NCBI GenBank assembly: GCA_038252255.1
Contig: JBBSAM010000003.1
Span: 1-64,000, forward strand
Origin: Chersky-806 sp038252255
Lineage (GTDB): Bacteria > Actinomycetota > Acidimicrobiia > IMCC26256 > JAENVU01
DNA length: 64,000 nt
Reading direction: 5' to 3'
Under the pieces are notes generated by a model. That model worked only from the letters and a program-made list of their open reading frames with translations. It had not been told where the DNA came from and searched no databases. Shown here one piece after another: positions 26,105-34,977 of this stretch (positions are counted from its first letter, which is position 1; each line of letters starts with the position of its first letter). A program made the position numbers and the translations under genes.

Positions 26105-27526
26105 TCATCTGGTTCCGGTTGCGGCCAAGCCGGGCTGCGCAGCCGCGCGCTGGGAGAGCTGCGCGACGGCCTGCGCGGTCGCCGACGCGAGGACGCCCAC
26201 GTCCGCCGCGGTCTCGTAGTCGCCGGTGATGCCGAAGTACAGGCGCCCGTTGTACGAGAGGATCGCGGTGCTCACCCGGATCCCGTGGGTGATCGGAACG
26301 AACGGGCGGTACTCGACCATCTCGCGACCCAGGCAGTAGAGGGGGAACTGCGGTCCGGGGACGTTGGTCGTGATGGTGTTCACCGAGCGCTGCGGGAGCC
26401 GGTGCATCACCCGGATCAGGAGCCGGCTCACCGGTCCCAGCACCATCGGCGGGGCGAGGTTGCCCACCGTGGTGACCGCCTCACCGGCCTCCGCCATGTG
26501 GGACGCCTTGAGCTCGGTCATCTGCTCGTGCACCAGCCGGAGCCGTTCCACCGGATCGGCCACGTGCACCGGCAGGTCGTACAGCAGCGACGAGACACGG
26601 TTGTCGGGCACGCCGTGGCCGTCGTCGTGGCGCATCGACACCGGCACCCCGGAACGGACCACCGCGTGGTCCGCGTCTTCACCGCGAGAGAGGAGCAGCT
26701 CCCGGTACCCGCCGCTGACCGCGGCGAGCACGACATCGTTGATCGTGCCGCCGAACGCGGCGCGGATCGTGCGCACGTCGTCGAGGCTCGCGGAGGAATG
26801 GGCCCAGGCCCGGTGGGGACCGATCGTGCCCTCGATGGAGAGAGGTGGCGTCGCGCCGAGGTCCCCGACGAGGCGCCCGAGCCCCCGAGCTGCTCCCACG
26901 GCCGAGCGGATCCCGTCGACGGGGTGAGTCGCCGCCCGCGCGACGTCGCAACCCATCCCGAGCGCATCCTGCGCCAGGCCACTCCAGGCGTCGACCACCT
27001 TCGTCGCGCCGAGCGGCTCGCGTCGTGGCTCCCAGGGCTCGGGGGTCGTGAGCGCGGCGTCCGGCGCGACGTCGAGGAGCACACCGAGGAGCTCGACCCC
27101 GGCCACGCCGTCCACCATGCAGTGGTGGATCTTGAAGACGAGGGCCCAGAAGCCACCCTCGAGTCCCTCGACCATCCAGGTCTCCCACAGCGGTCGCTTT
27201 CGATCGAGCGGCAGGGACATCAGCCGTCCCATCAACCGGCAGAACGTCGCATCGTCTCCGGGCCTGGGCAGCGCGGTGTGGCGGAGGTGGTACCCGAGAT
27301 CGAAGTGCGGGTCGTCGACCCAGAGAGGCCGACCGAGCTCGAACGGGACCTCCCGCACGCGCTGGCGGTAGCGCGGGATGAGGTGCAGCTTGGCCGCGAC
27401 CAGCGCGTGCAGATCCTCAAAGGAGGGTGGGGGGTCGGCGAACACGCAGGCACCGGCGATGTGCAGGTGCGCGATGCCGTCCTCCAGGTAGAGGAACTCG
27501 GCGTCGAGTGCGCTCAACCGTTCCAT
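26105..27526 (-). CDS. Wax ester synthase/diacylglycerol acyltransferase (WS/DGAT)
   Basis: A 473-residue acyltransferase. It starts MERLSALDAEFLYLE, as usual for the family, and has the catalytic motif HHCMVDG (134-140). Later segments NDVVLAAVSGGYRELL and NVPGPQFPLYCLG are also characteristic. It would esterify acyl-CoA with diacylglycerol or a fatty alcohol to make triacylglycerol or wax ester stores, as in mycobacteria and rhodococci. The ATG at 27526 has an AAGG five bases upstream. A 137-base gap separates it from the upstream DUF6206-like gene. Confidence 0.93.
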   Translation of the reverse strand: MERLSALDAEFLYLEDGIAHLHIAGACVFADPPPSFEDLHALVAAKLHLIPRYRQRVREVPFELGRPLWVDDPHFDLGYHLRHTALPRPGDDATFCRLMGRLMSLPLDRKRPLWETWMVEGLEGGFWALVFKIHHCMVDGVAGVELLGVLLDVAPDAALTTPEPWEPRREPLGATKVVDAWSGLAQDALGMGCDVARAATHPVDGIRSAVGAARGLGRLVGDLGATPPLSIEGTIGPHRAWAHSSASLDDVRTIRAAFGGTINDVVLAAVSGGYRELLLSRGEDADHAVVRSGVPVSMRHDDGHGVPDNRVSSLLYDLPVHVADPVERLRLVHEQMTELKASHMAEAGEAVTTVGNLAPPMVLGPVSRLLIRVMHRLPQRSVNTITTNVPGPQFPLYCLGREMVEYRPFVPITHGIRVSTAILSYNGRLYFGITGDYETAADVGVLASATAQAVAQLSQRAAAQPGLAATGTR

Positions 27527-27663
27527 CGAGCCTTCCCGGGGTGTGCCGACCGGAGCGCTTTCACCACCCACGTTGTCAAGGGAGGACCGGTGGCAACAGG
27601 GTCTTTCGGCACTCATCCGTCCTGCCCGCACGGCGCGCGCCGCCCAGGAGGCCGGGGCCGGGC

Positions 27664-28539
27664 TCAGCGGGCGATCGGACCCGGCAGGAGGAACGGGTAC
27701 GTGCGCCGCCGCACGTTGCGCTGCCACCAGCGGTCGGCCCGGCGCAGCCGCAACAGCGCTTCCCAGGTCCGGGCGTCGGAGCGGTAGAACCGCTCGACCT
27801 CGGCGCGGTCGATCGGCGGTCGGGCGTAGCGGTTGGCGAGCGCGATCGCGGGGTCGATGCAGCCGTCGAGGCGTTCCTTGACCAGGTTGCCGATCATGTC
27901 GACGAGCACGTAGCGGGGTTCGTGGAAGTGGGCCACGATGCCCGCGGCGACCGCGCGCCGGACGATGGTGCGGACCGGGGCCGGGAGCGGTCGGACGAGG
28001 AGCCCGAGATCCAGACGGGTTCGCCCCGAGGCGTCGTTCAGCATCGGGGTCGTGACGTCGAAATAGCGGAGCCGCCCGTCGACGAAGGCCCAGTTCGCCA
28101 CCTGCCCGTCGAGACCGACGTCCTCGTCGACCGTCTCGGCGATCGTGGTGACGATGCGGTCGATGACCTCGGTACCGGACTCGGGATCGGCGCGCAGCAG
28201 GTTCGGGACCAGGGTCTCGACGGGGAGAACCGGCTGGATCACGTACGCGGCGACACCCGCGCGGGCCGTGACGGTGCGCCACTCGGAGGTGAGCACCTCG
28301 ACCCCGCGCCGATCGAGCGCGGCGACGTACTCGGTGACGGTGGCGCCGTACGCGGCGGCGCGCTCCGCGTCGGGGAACACCGGGAGGCGCTTGCACGCGA
28401 AGCGTGGTGCGTCCGCGGGCCATCCCAACACGAGCGTGATCTCGCCGTAGCCGAGCACGCGCAACGCACTGGTGTCGACCGCTTCGAGCGCGCTCCACAC
28501 CTGCTGCTCCAGGATCGCCAGCTCCGCGTCGGTGACCAT
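27664..28539 (-). CDS. DUF6206-like protein, kinase-fold-like
   Basis: A 291-residue protein (a GTG two codons upstream at 28545 is an alternative start). It resembles the actinobacterial DUF6206 group. Visible features are an N-terminal GYGEITLVLGW loop, ACKRLPVFPD carrying a Lys, DGQVANWAFVDGRLRYFDVTTPML in the middle, and a basic C-terminal end. The pattern (a Lys strand, then an Asn and an Asp about ten residues apart) recalls aminoglycoside-kinase or LPS-kinase folds, but this is inference. Its start lies 13-19 bases after the aminotransferase stop, so the two genes are very likely one operon. Confidence 0.65.
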   Translation of the reverse strand: MVTDAELAILEQQVWSALEAVDTSALRVLGYGEITLVLGWPADAPRFACKRLPVFPDAERAAAYGATVTEYVAALDRRGVEVLTSEWRTVTARAGVAAYVIQPVLPVETLVPNLLRADPESGTEVIDRIVTTIAETVDEDVGLDGQVANWAFVDGRLRYFDVTTPMLNDASGRTRLDLGLLVRPLPAPVRTIVRRAVAAGIVAHFHEPRYVLVDMIGNLVKERLDGCIDPAIALANRYARPPIDRAEVERFYRSDARTWEALLRLRRADRWWQRNVRRRTYPFLLPGPIAR

Positions 28540-28558
28540 CGGCACTGCGGTCAGCCGT

Positions 28559-29782
28559 TCAGGAGCTGGTGAGTGCCGCGCGGGTGGTGGCGATCAGCCA
28601 GGCCACCTCGTCGTCGGTGATGACGAGCGGTGGGAGGAACTGCAGGACCGACTGGTCGTTGTTGGCGAACAGGGCGAACACTCCCGCCGGGATCAGCCGT
28701 TGCGCCGCCGCGATCCCGCCGGCCGGGTCGTCGAAGCGCAACCCCATGAACAGCCCACGGCGGCGGATCTCGGCGCCGAGCCCGGCCAGCCCCTCCTCCA
28801 GGCACGCGCCGACGTCCTCGACCCGGTCGAGAAAGCCCGGCGTCTCGACGACGTCGAGTGCCGCGAGCGCGGCGACGCAACCCAGCTCCGCGCCGCCGAA
28901 CGTCGAGATGTGCACGAACGGGTGCCGGTCGAACAGGGCGTGGAGCTCGGCGGTCATCAACGTGGCGGTGATCGGGTAGATGCCGCCGGAGAGCCCCTTT
29001 CCCGTGACGACGATGTCGGGGTCGACGTCCTCCTGCGTGTGGAACCACATCGAGCCCGTGCGGCCCAGGCCCGTCTGCACCTCGTCGAGCACGAGGACGG
29101 CACCCGCGTCGCGGCAGCACGCTTCGACCTCGCGCAGGTAGCCCGGTGGAGGGAGCGGCATCCCGAGGGTGGCCGGGATCGGCTCGAGGATCACGGCCGC
29201 CGTCTCGTCACCGACCGCAGCCGCCATCGCGTCGAGATCGCCGAAGGGAACCTGGATGAAGCCGGGGAGGTTGGGCCCGAACGGGTCGCGGTACTGCGGG
29301 TCACCCGCGGCCATGCTCAATCCGGTGTGGCCGTGGTAGCCGCCGACCGCGGACACGATTCCCTGCCGTCCGGTGTGAGCCCGCGCGACCTTGAGCGCGA
29401 GGTCGATGGCTTCGCCCCCGCCGACTCCGAACACGACACCGGGGAGCCGGTCCCCCGTCGTGGCCGCGAGCCGCCGCGCCAGCCGGGCGCGCCAGCCCGA
29501 CACCAGGTGGTGGTTGCCGATGTCGAGGTCGTCGAACGCCGCGCGCACTGCGGCGATGACGCTCGGGTTCCGGTGCCCGAGGTTGAACACGCCCCCGTTG
29601 CAGTGGCAGTTCAACCACCGCCGCTCCGGGTCGAAGGCGTCGTGGAACCAGGATCCCTCCCGAGCCCCCATGACCACGTCGAGACCGAGGGCTTCGAACG
29701 CCTCCACCTTGCCCCGGTTCACGTGCGTCGCGAACTCGGCGTTGGTGCGGGCGCGGTCCTCGAATGGCTGCGGCACGGTCAA
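28559..29782 (-). CDS. Class III PLP-dependent aminotransferase
   Basis: A 407-residue fold-type I aminotransferase of the acetylornithine/ornithine/diaminobutyrate class. NCHCNGGVFNLGHRNPSV is the N-terminal signature. GGGEAIDLAL contributes the phosphate-binding region, LDEVQTGLGRTG contains the PLP-binding Asp233, and TGKGLSGG contains Lys262, which forms the Schiff base. The substrate cannot be fixed by sequence alone. It is followed within about 15 bases by the DUF6206-like gene. Confidence 0.92.
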   Translation of the reverse strand: MTVPQPFEDRARTNAEFATHVNRGKVEAFEALGLDVVMGAREGSWFHDAFDPERRWLNCHCNGGVFNLGHRNPSVIAAVRAAFDDLDIGNHHLVSGWRARLARRLAATTGDRLPGVVFGVGGGEAIDLALKVARAHTGRQGIVSAVGGYHGHTGLSMAAGDPQYRDPFGPNLPGFIQVPFGDLDAMAAAVGDETAAVILEPIPATLGMPLPPPGYLREVEACCRDAGAVLVLDEVQTGLGRTGSMWFHTQEDVDPDIVVTGKGLSGGIYPITATLMTAELHALFDRHPFVHISTFGGAELGCVAALAALDVVETPGFLDRVEDVGACLEEGLAGLGAEIRRRGLFMGLRFDDPAGGIAAAQRLIPAGVFALFANNDQSVLQFLPPLVITDDEVAWLIATTRAALTSS

Positions 29783-29874
29783 ACGATCACACGGAAATGG
29801 GCGGCGGGGCGAACCACCGGCCCGAGCCGGGTCCGGCGGGATGGCGCGGGCGGCGCCGGCGTAGCGTCTGCCCG

Positions 29875-30261
29875 ATGCCGTTGCCGAGATCGCTCGCGCG
29901 ATTCAACCGGGTGGCGCTGAACCCGGTGATGCGTCGCATCACGCCGCACGTGCCCGGCTTCGGCGTCGTGCACCACGCCGGCCGGAAGACCGGGGCGAGG
30001 TACAGCACGCCGGTGAACGTGTTCGCCCGCCCCGGCGGGTTCGCGCTTGCCCTCACGTACGGCGAAGGCTCCGAGTGGACGCGCAACGTGCTCGCGGCCG
30101 GCGGGGCCGAGATCACGATCCGGGGCCGAGATCATCACGTCACGAACCCGCGCCTCGTGCATTCCCCGGAGCCGAAGCCGGTCCCCCGGGCGGTCGGCCG
30201 CATCTTGTCGCTGCTCGACGTCGACATGTTCCTGCTCGTCGACGAGGCGCCGGCGGGCTGA
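29875..30261 (+). CDS. Deazaflavin-dependent nitroreductase-family protein (DUF385)
   Basis: A 128-residue single-domain split-barrel protein. It has HVPGFGVVHHAGRKTGARYSTPV, the usual start of the Ddn/DUF385 family, and WTRNVLAAGGAEITIRGR, the conserved middle segment. Members bind F420 in actinobacteria; the natural substrates are mostly unknown. It is divergent from the aminotransferase gene and converges on the NADH dehydrogenase gene with a 10-base gap. A similar but more distant gene lies at 34459-34878. Confidence 0.85.
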   Translation: MPLPRSLARFNRVALNPVMRRITPHVPGFGVVHHAGRKTGARYSTPVNVFARPGGFALALTYGEGSEWTRNVLAAGGAEITIRGRDHHVTNPRLVHSPEPKPVPRAVGRILSLLDVDMFLLVDEAPAG

Positions 30262-30271
30262 GCCGACCCCG

Positions 30272-31525
30272 TCACTCGGGGTCCGGACCGAGGATGACCC
30301 GGTTGCCCCGGTCCCACTTCACGTAGTTCCACGCCCAGTTGACGAGCACCACGACCCGGTTGCGGAACCCGATGAGGAACACGAGGTGCAGGCCGAGCCA
30401 GCTCAGCCAGCCGAGCGTGCCGTGGAACCGGATGCCGAGCGGCAGCTCGGCGACCGCGGACCGCCGGCCGATCGTCGCCATCGTGCCCTTGTCGACGTAC
30501 CGGAACTTCTTCACCCGCTTGCCGCGTACCCGCGCCGTGATCGCGTGGGCGACGTAGCGGCCCTGCTGCATCGCCACCGGCGCGAGCTGCGGGTACGGGG
30601 CGCCGTCGTCTCGCCGGACCGCGGCCAGGTCACCGATCACGAACACCTCGGGATGCCCCGAGACCGCGAGGTCCTCGCCGACGACGACCTCGCCCCGCGG
30701 GACCTGCGCGAGCCCGAGCGCGTGCGCGAGCGGGTTGGCCTTGACGCCGGCAGCCCAGATGACCGTGCGCGCCGGGATCACCGTCCCGTCGTCGAGGTGC
30801 ACCGAGCCGCTCCCGACCGACGCGATGGAGACGCCGAGGCGGACGTCCACCCCGCGCAGCTCCAGCTCGATCTTCGCCTCGGTCTGCGACGGTGGGGAGA
30901 AGCCGCCGAGGAGGTGGCCCGTCATCTCGACGAGGATCACCTGGGCGCGCCGGACGTCCAGGTTCTTGAAGTCCTTCGCGAGCACCTTCGCGAAGAGCTC
31001 GGCGAGCGCGCCGGAGAGCTCGACTCCCGTGGGCCCGCCACCGGCGACGACGAACGTGAGCGTCCCGTCGTCGGCGCGCGTCGGGTCCGAGTTGGCCTCC
31101 TCGAACCGGCGGAGCACCGTGCTGCGGATGCGGGTGGCGTCGGCGAGGGTCTTGAGCGGCAGCGCGTGCTCCATGACGCCCGGAACCCCGAAGTCGCTGC
31201 TCACCGCGCCGGCGGCGAGGACCAAGTAGTCGTACGGGATCGGTGGGCCGTGATCCACGAGCACCTCGCGCCGATCGAGGTCCACCCCGCGCACCGTCGC
31301 CATGCGGGTCTCCACGTTGAGATCGCGCTGCACGATGCCGCGGGTGCTGGGTGCGATGTCTTCCGGCGCGAGCCCTGCCGTCGCGACCTGGTAGAGCAGC
31401 GGCGAGAAGGTGTGGAAGTTGTGCTGATCGACGATCGTGACGTCGACCGGTGCGCGCGCGAGCGCCTTCGCCGCGGTGATGCCACCGAAGCCGGCACCGA
31501 CGATGACGACATGCGGCAGCTTCAT
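30272..31525 (-). CDS. ndh: Type II NADH dehydrogenase-like FAD oxidoreductase
   Basis: A 417-residue flavoprotein. GAGFGGITAAKAL (10-22) is the FAD-binding Rossmann motif, VVAGGGPTGVELSGAL the NADH-binding one, and VFVIGDLAA the second FAD motif. LYQVATAGL is typical of NDH-2. The C-terminal hydrophobic helix (GTLGWLSWLGLHLVFLIGF) would anchor it to the membrane, where it passes electrons from NADH to quinone without pumping protons. The ATG at 31525 has no clear ribosome site. Upstream lies the divergent galactose-oxidase-like gene. Confidence 0.92.
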   Translation of the reverse strand: MKLPHVVIVGAGFGGITAAKALARAPVDVTIVDQHNFHTFSPLLYQVATAGLAPEDIAPSTRGIVQRDLNVETRMATVRGVDLDRREVLVDHGPPIPYDYLVLAAGAVSSDFGVPGVMEHALPLKTLADATRIRSTVLRRFEEANSDPTRADDGTLTFVVAGGGPTGVELSGALAELFAKVLAKDFKNLDVRRAQVILVEMTGHLLGGFSPPSQTEAKIELELRGVDVRLGVSIASVGSGSVHLDDGTVIPARTVIWAAGVKANPLAHALGLAQVPRGEVVVGEDLAVSGHPEVFVIGDLAAVRRDDGAPYPQLAPVAMQQGRYVAHAITARVRGKRVKKFRYVDKGTMATIGRRSAVAELPLGIRFHGTLGWLSWLGLHLVFLIGFRNRVVVLVNWAWNYVKWDRGNRVILGPDPE

Positions 31526-31655
31526 CGCCGCGAACGGTACGCCGTCCTCGCGAAGAATTGACAAGGGTCGTACCGGCCCGCTCCGGTCACTACCGGGACA
31601 AACCCGAATAGTGCTGTCGCTATGTTGCCCCCGGAGACAGCGGAAGGTCGGGAGC

Positions 31656-33263
31656 GTGGGACGGAGCATGGTGTCGGCGCGTGCGTGGCGCGGCGTCGTA
31701 CTGGGTGCGGCAGTGCTCGGTCTCAGCGCGTGCGGGGTGGGGACCTGGAGCACCAACTCCTCGCCGTCGCCGATCCGCGCGGTCCACGCCGCGCTGCTGC
31801 ACAACGGCAAGATCCTGCTCGTGGCCGGCTCGGGGAACGACCGTGACGCGTTCGCCGCGGGCACCTTCAAGACGAGCGTCTGGGACCCCACCGCGAACAC
31901 GTTCACATCGGTCGACACCCCGTGGGACGCGTTCTGCGCGGGTCATGCCCAGCTAGCCGACGGCCGGCTGCTCGTGGCGGGGGGCACCGCCGGATACGAG
32001 CAGCCGTCGACGAGCAACACGTTCTCCGGAACCCGCAAGGCGTACACGTTCAACCCCGACACGAACCAGTACGAGCGCGTCGACAACATGGCCATCGGCC
32101 GCTGGTACCCGACGCTCGTCACGCTCGGCGACGGCTCCGTGCTGGCGGTCGCCGGCCAGGATGCCACCGGCAAGCTGACGTCGACCTCGCAGATCTTCGA
32201 CGGTGGTAGCTGGAGCGCCAACGCGCAGCCACCCGTGCGCGACGACCTCACGCCGGGCGCGACCCAGGGCTGGCCGCTCTACCCCGGACTCCATCTCCTC
32301 GCCGACGGCCGCCTCTTCTTCTCCGGCTCGCACACGTTCGGCACCACCATGCCGCCGGGGATCTGGAACCTCGCCGACAACACGATGCACGGCGTCACCG
32401 GGATCCCGGACCTCGGGCACACCGATCACGCGATGAGCGTGCTGCTCCCGCCCGCGCAGGACCAGAAGGTCATGATCATCGGCGGGGGCCGGGACAACGG
32501 CACGCTCTCCACCGACACCACCGCGATCATCGACCTCAACCAGCCGAACCCGCACTACACGCAGGCCGCGAGCCTCGACGTCCACAAGATGTACGTGAGC
32601 GCGGTGATCCTGCCCGACCGCACGGTGCTCGAGACGGGTGGTGAGCAGAAGGAGCGCCAGTACGGCACCAGCTACGTCTACTCCGCCCAGATCTACGACC
32701 CGCAGACGGGCATCTGGACGAAGGCGAAGGACTCGACGGTCCCGCGCGGCTACCACTCCTCCGCGATCCTCCTCCCCGACGGTCGCGTGGCCACGTTCGG
32801 CAACAACCCGGCCGACAACAGCTTCGAGCTCCGCATCGAGATCTACTCGCCGGAGTACATGACGAGCACGGACCGGCCCGCGATCACGGACGTCACGAAC
32901 GACATGAACTACGGCGGCAGCTACGCGATGACGGCAACGTCCGCGACGCCGATCAAGAACGTGTCGTTGATCCGCCCGATGGCCGTCACGCACTCGCTCG
33001 ACGCGAACCAGCGCCTCGTCGACGTCCCGTTCACCACCAACCGCGACGGCAGCCTCCAGCTGTCGCTCACCGGCAACCCGAACCTCGCTCCCCCGGGCTG
33101 GTACATGCTCTTCGCCACCGACCAGGCCGGCATCCCGTCGGTCGCGTCATGGGTTCACGTCGGGGCCTCCCAGCCGCAGGCCACGCCGAGCATCGGCTCC
33201 GGCTCGCCGGCTCCGGGCCCGGCTCCCGAGCCGCCGACCCAGCCCGGCCCCACCGGCGGCTGA
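31656..33263 (+). CDS. Galactose/glyoxal-oxidase-like copper-radical lipoprotein
   Basis: A 535-residue lipoprotein with signal peptide and lipobox LSAC (Cys26). It is a kelch-type beta-propeller with a C-terminal galactose-oxidase early-set domain (DUF1929), about residues 408-503. The residues of the copper-radical site can be placed by motif: Cys94 (DAFCAGH), Tyr151 (GRWYPTL), Tyr366-His367 (RGYHSSA) and His446 (AVTHSLD). Galactose oxidase and Streptomyces GlxA use a Cys-Tyr cross-link and these ligands to oxidise alcohols or aldehydes and make hydrogen peroxide. The C terminus is Pro-rich. The GTG at 31656 has GGAAGG eight bases upstream; the ATG at 31668 is the alternative. Confidence 0.85.
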   Translation: MGRSMVSARAWRGVVLGAAVLGLSACGVGTWSTNSSPSPIRAVHAALLHNGKILLVAGSGNDRDAFAAGTFKTSVWDPTANTFTSVDTPWDAFCAGHAQLADGRLLVAGGTAGYEQPSTSNTFSGTRKAYTFNPDTNQYERVDNMAIGRWYPTLVTLGDGSVLAVAGQDATGKLTSTSQIFDGGSWSANAQPPVRDDLTPGATQGWPLYPGLHLLADGRLFFSGSHTFGTTMPPGIWNLADNTMHGVTGIPDLGHTDHAMSVLLPPAQDQKVMIIGGGRDNGTLSTDTTAIIDLNQPNPHYTQAASLDVHKMYVSAVILPDRTVLETGGEQKERQYGTSYVYSAQIYDPQTGIWTKAKDSTVPRGYHSSAILLPDGRVATFGNNPADNSFELRIEIYSPEYMTSTDRPAITDVTNDMNYGGSYAMTATSATPIKNVSLIRPMAVTHSLDANQRLVDVPFTTNRDGSLQLSLTGNPNLAPPGWYMLFATDQAGIPSVASWVHVGASQPQATPSIGSGSPAPGPAPEPPTQPGPTGG

Positions 33264-33328
33264 TCGCTTCGGGCGGTCCGTGGCGGGCGACCGGCACGCA
33301 AGGGTGGATTGGGGGCAGACTCGGCTGC

Positions 33329-34462
33329 ATGCGAACCAATGCCACTGAGCTCGTCGGCATCGACCTGCCGATCTTCGCCTTCAGCCACTGCCGCGACGTC
33401 GTGGCCGCGGTGACCAACGCCGGGGGATGCGGGGTGCTCGGCGCCGTCGCGCACAGCCCCGAGCAGCTCGACATCGACCTGAAGTGGATCGAGGACGAGG
33501 TCAAGGGCAAGCCGTACGGCGTGGACCTGCTCGTGCCCGAGAAGTTCGTCGGCGCGGACGAAGGCGGGCTCGACCGCGACGCACTCGGCGCGCTGCTGCC
33601 CGCGGAGCACCAGGCGTTCCTCGCCGATCTCCTGAAGCGCTACGAAGTCCCCGAAGCGCCCGACGACATCGACCTCGGCCGCGGCGTCGGCGGGATGCGC
33701 GTGGACCCGAAGAGCATGGCGCCGCTGCTCGACGTGTGCTTCGCGCACAAGCCGGGTCTCGTCGCTTCCGCGCTCGGTCCCCCGCCGGCCCACTTCCTCG
33801 AACGCGCGCACAGCGCGGGTCTCCCGGTCGCCGCGCTCGCGGGGAACGTCGAGCACGCGAAGCGTCACGCGGCCGCAGGCGCGGACCTGATCGTCGCGCA
33901 GGGCACCGAGGCCGGTGGGCACACCGGGATGATTGCGACGATGGTGCTCGTCCCGGACGTGGTCGACGCGGTCGGGCCCTTGCCCGTGCTGGCCGCAGGC
34001 GGGATCGCGTCCGGCCGCCAGCTCGCCGCGGGCATGGCGCTCGGGGCGGACGGTGCGTGGTGCGGGTCGGTGTGGCTGACGACCGAAGAGGCCGAGACGC
34101 CGCCCGAGGTGAAGGAGAAGTTCCTCGCCGCGGGCCCGGGCGACACCGTGCGGTCCCGCTCGATCACCGGCAAGCCCGCCCGGATGCTGCGCACGTCCTG
34201 GACGGACGAGTGGGAGCGGACCGACGGCCCCGGGCCCCTCCCGATGCCGATCCAGCCGCTGCTCGTCGGCCCGGCGCTGCAGCGGATCTACCGCGGCGCG
34301 GGCAAGGAGGGTTCGGGTGCGCAGCAACTCGCGACCTACTTCGTCGGCGAGGTCGTCGGCCGCATGAACACCGTCATGCCGACCCGGCGCGTCGTGCTCG
34401 AGATGATCGAGGAGTTCATCGACGCGGTGCAGCGCCTCGACGAGCTCATCGACGACGACTAG
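33329..34462 (+). CDS. Nitronate monooxygenase-family FMN protein
   Basis: A 377-residue TIM-barrel flavoprotein of the NMO/2-nitropropane dioxygenase family. It has VTNAGGCGVLGAVAHSPEQLD near the N terminus, QGTEAGGHTG as the FMN phosphate-binding loop, and VLAAGGIASGRQLAAGMALGA in the C-terminal barrel. These enzymes oxidise propionate-3-nitronate or related nitronates, a detoxification role; other members are enoyl-reductase-like. The ATG at 33329 begins where the family normally begins. It overlaps the tail of the convergent nitroreductase-like gene by four bases. Confidence 0.9.
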   Translation: MRTNATELVGIDLPIFAFSHCRDVVAAVTNAGGCGVLGAVAHSPEQLDIDLKWIEDEVKGKPYGVDLLVPEKFVGADEGGLDRDALGALLPAEHQAFLADLLKRYEVPEAPDDIDLGRGVGGMRVDPKSMAPLLDVCFAHKPGLVASALGPPPAHFLERAHSAGLPVAALAGNVEHAKRHAAAGADLIVAQGTEAGGHTGMIATMVLVPDVVDAVGPLPVLAAGGIASGRQLAAGMALGADGAWCGSVWLTTEEAETPPEVKEKFLAAGPGDTVRSRSITGKPARMLRTSWTDEWERTDGPGPLPMPIQPLLVGPALQRIYRGAGKEGSGAQQLATYFVGEVVGRMNTVMPTRRVVLEMIEEFIDAVQRLDELIDDD

Positions 34463-34878
34463 CTCGAGGCTCGCGGTCGGCACCACACCACGACGGCCCG
34501 CCGGGCCCGGTCCGCGGGGGTGCCGTCACCGAGCTGCTTCGCCGCGCGCGGGTAGCGCTTGAGATACGCGTCGACCAGTGGCGCGATCGCGTCGAGATCG
34601 TTGCGACCCTCGACCGCTCGAGCCCGCATTGGGAGCCAGCGCCCGCGCACGAGCACGTCGAGATCCCCATCGGCGAGGAAGTTGCGCCACCACGTCTTCG
34701 TCTCCGGCCGCCCGACCATGATCACGACGTCATCACCCAGCCGGGCGTACTGCGTCGGTGTCGTGATCTGCTTCCCCGAACGGCGCCCCGTGTACCGGAC
34801 GAGGTCGACCGAGCCGGAGAGCACCCGGTGAAACGGCGAGCGCAACACCGCGCCCACGAACGCATTGCCGATCTTCAT
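34459..34878 (-). CDS. Nitroreductase/deazaflavin-dependent family protein
   Basis: A 139-residue small split-barrel protein. It has VDLVRYTGRRSGKQITTPTQY, equivalent to the GRKSG-type start of the DUF385 family, and ETKTWWRNFLADGDLDVLVRGRW in the middle. It probably binds F420 or FMN and reduces a small organic substrate. The ATG at 34878 starts at the usual family position (MKIGNAF). It is convergent with the nitronate monooxygenase and marks the last ordinary gene before the accessory region. Confidence 0.78.
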   Translation of the reverse strand: MKIGNAFVGAVLRSPFHRVLSGSVDLVRYTGRRSGKQITTPTQYARLGDDVVIMVGRPETKTWWRNFLADGDLDVLVRGRWLPMRARAVEGRNDLDAIAPLVDAYLKRYPRAAKQLGDGTPADRARRAVVVWCRPRASS

Positions 34879-34977
34879 GCCGGGAGTCTGCGGACTGTCC
34901 GACGGTCCCGCCAGGGCCGATGGCCCCTGTTCCGGTGGGTGCCCCTCTACGTGAATCGCCCGCGGGCAAGCGAAGCC

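Noticed and set aside
31558..31563. TTGACA as a -35 element for the galactose-oxidase-like gene
   Set aside because: No acceptable -10 lies 16-18 bases downstream, and the site is about 90 bases from the start.
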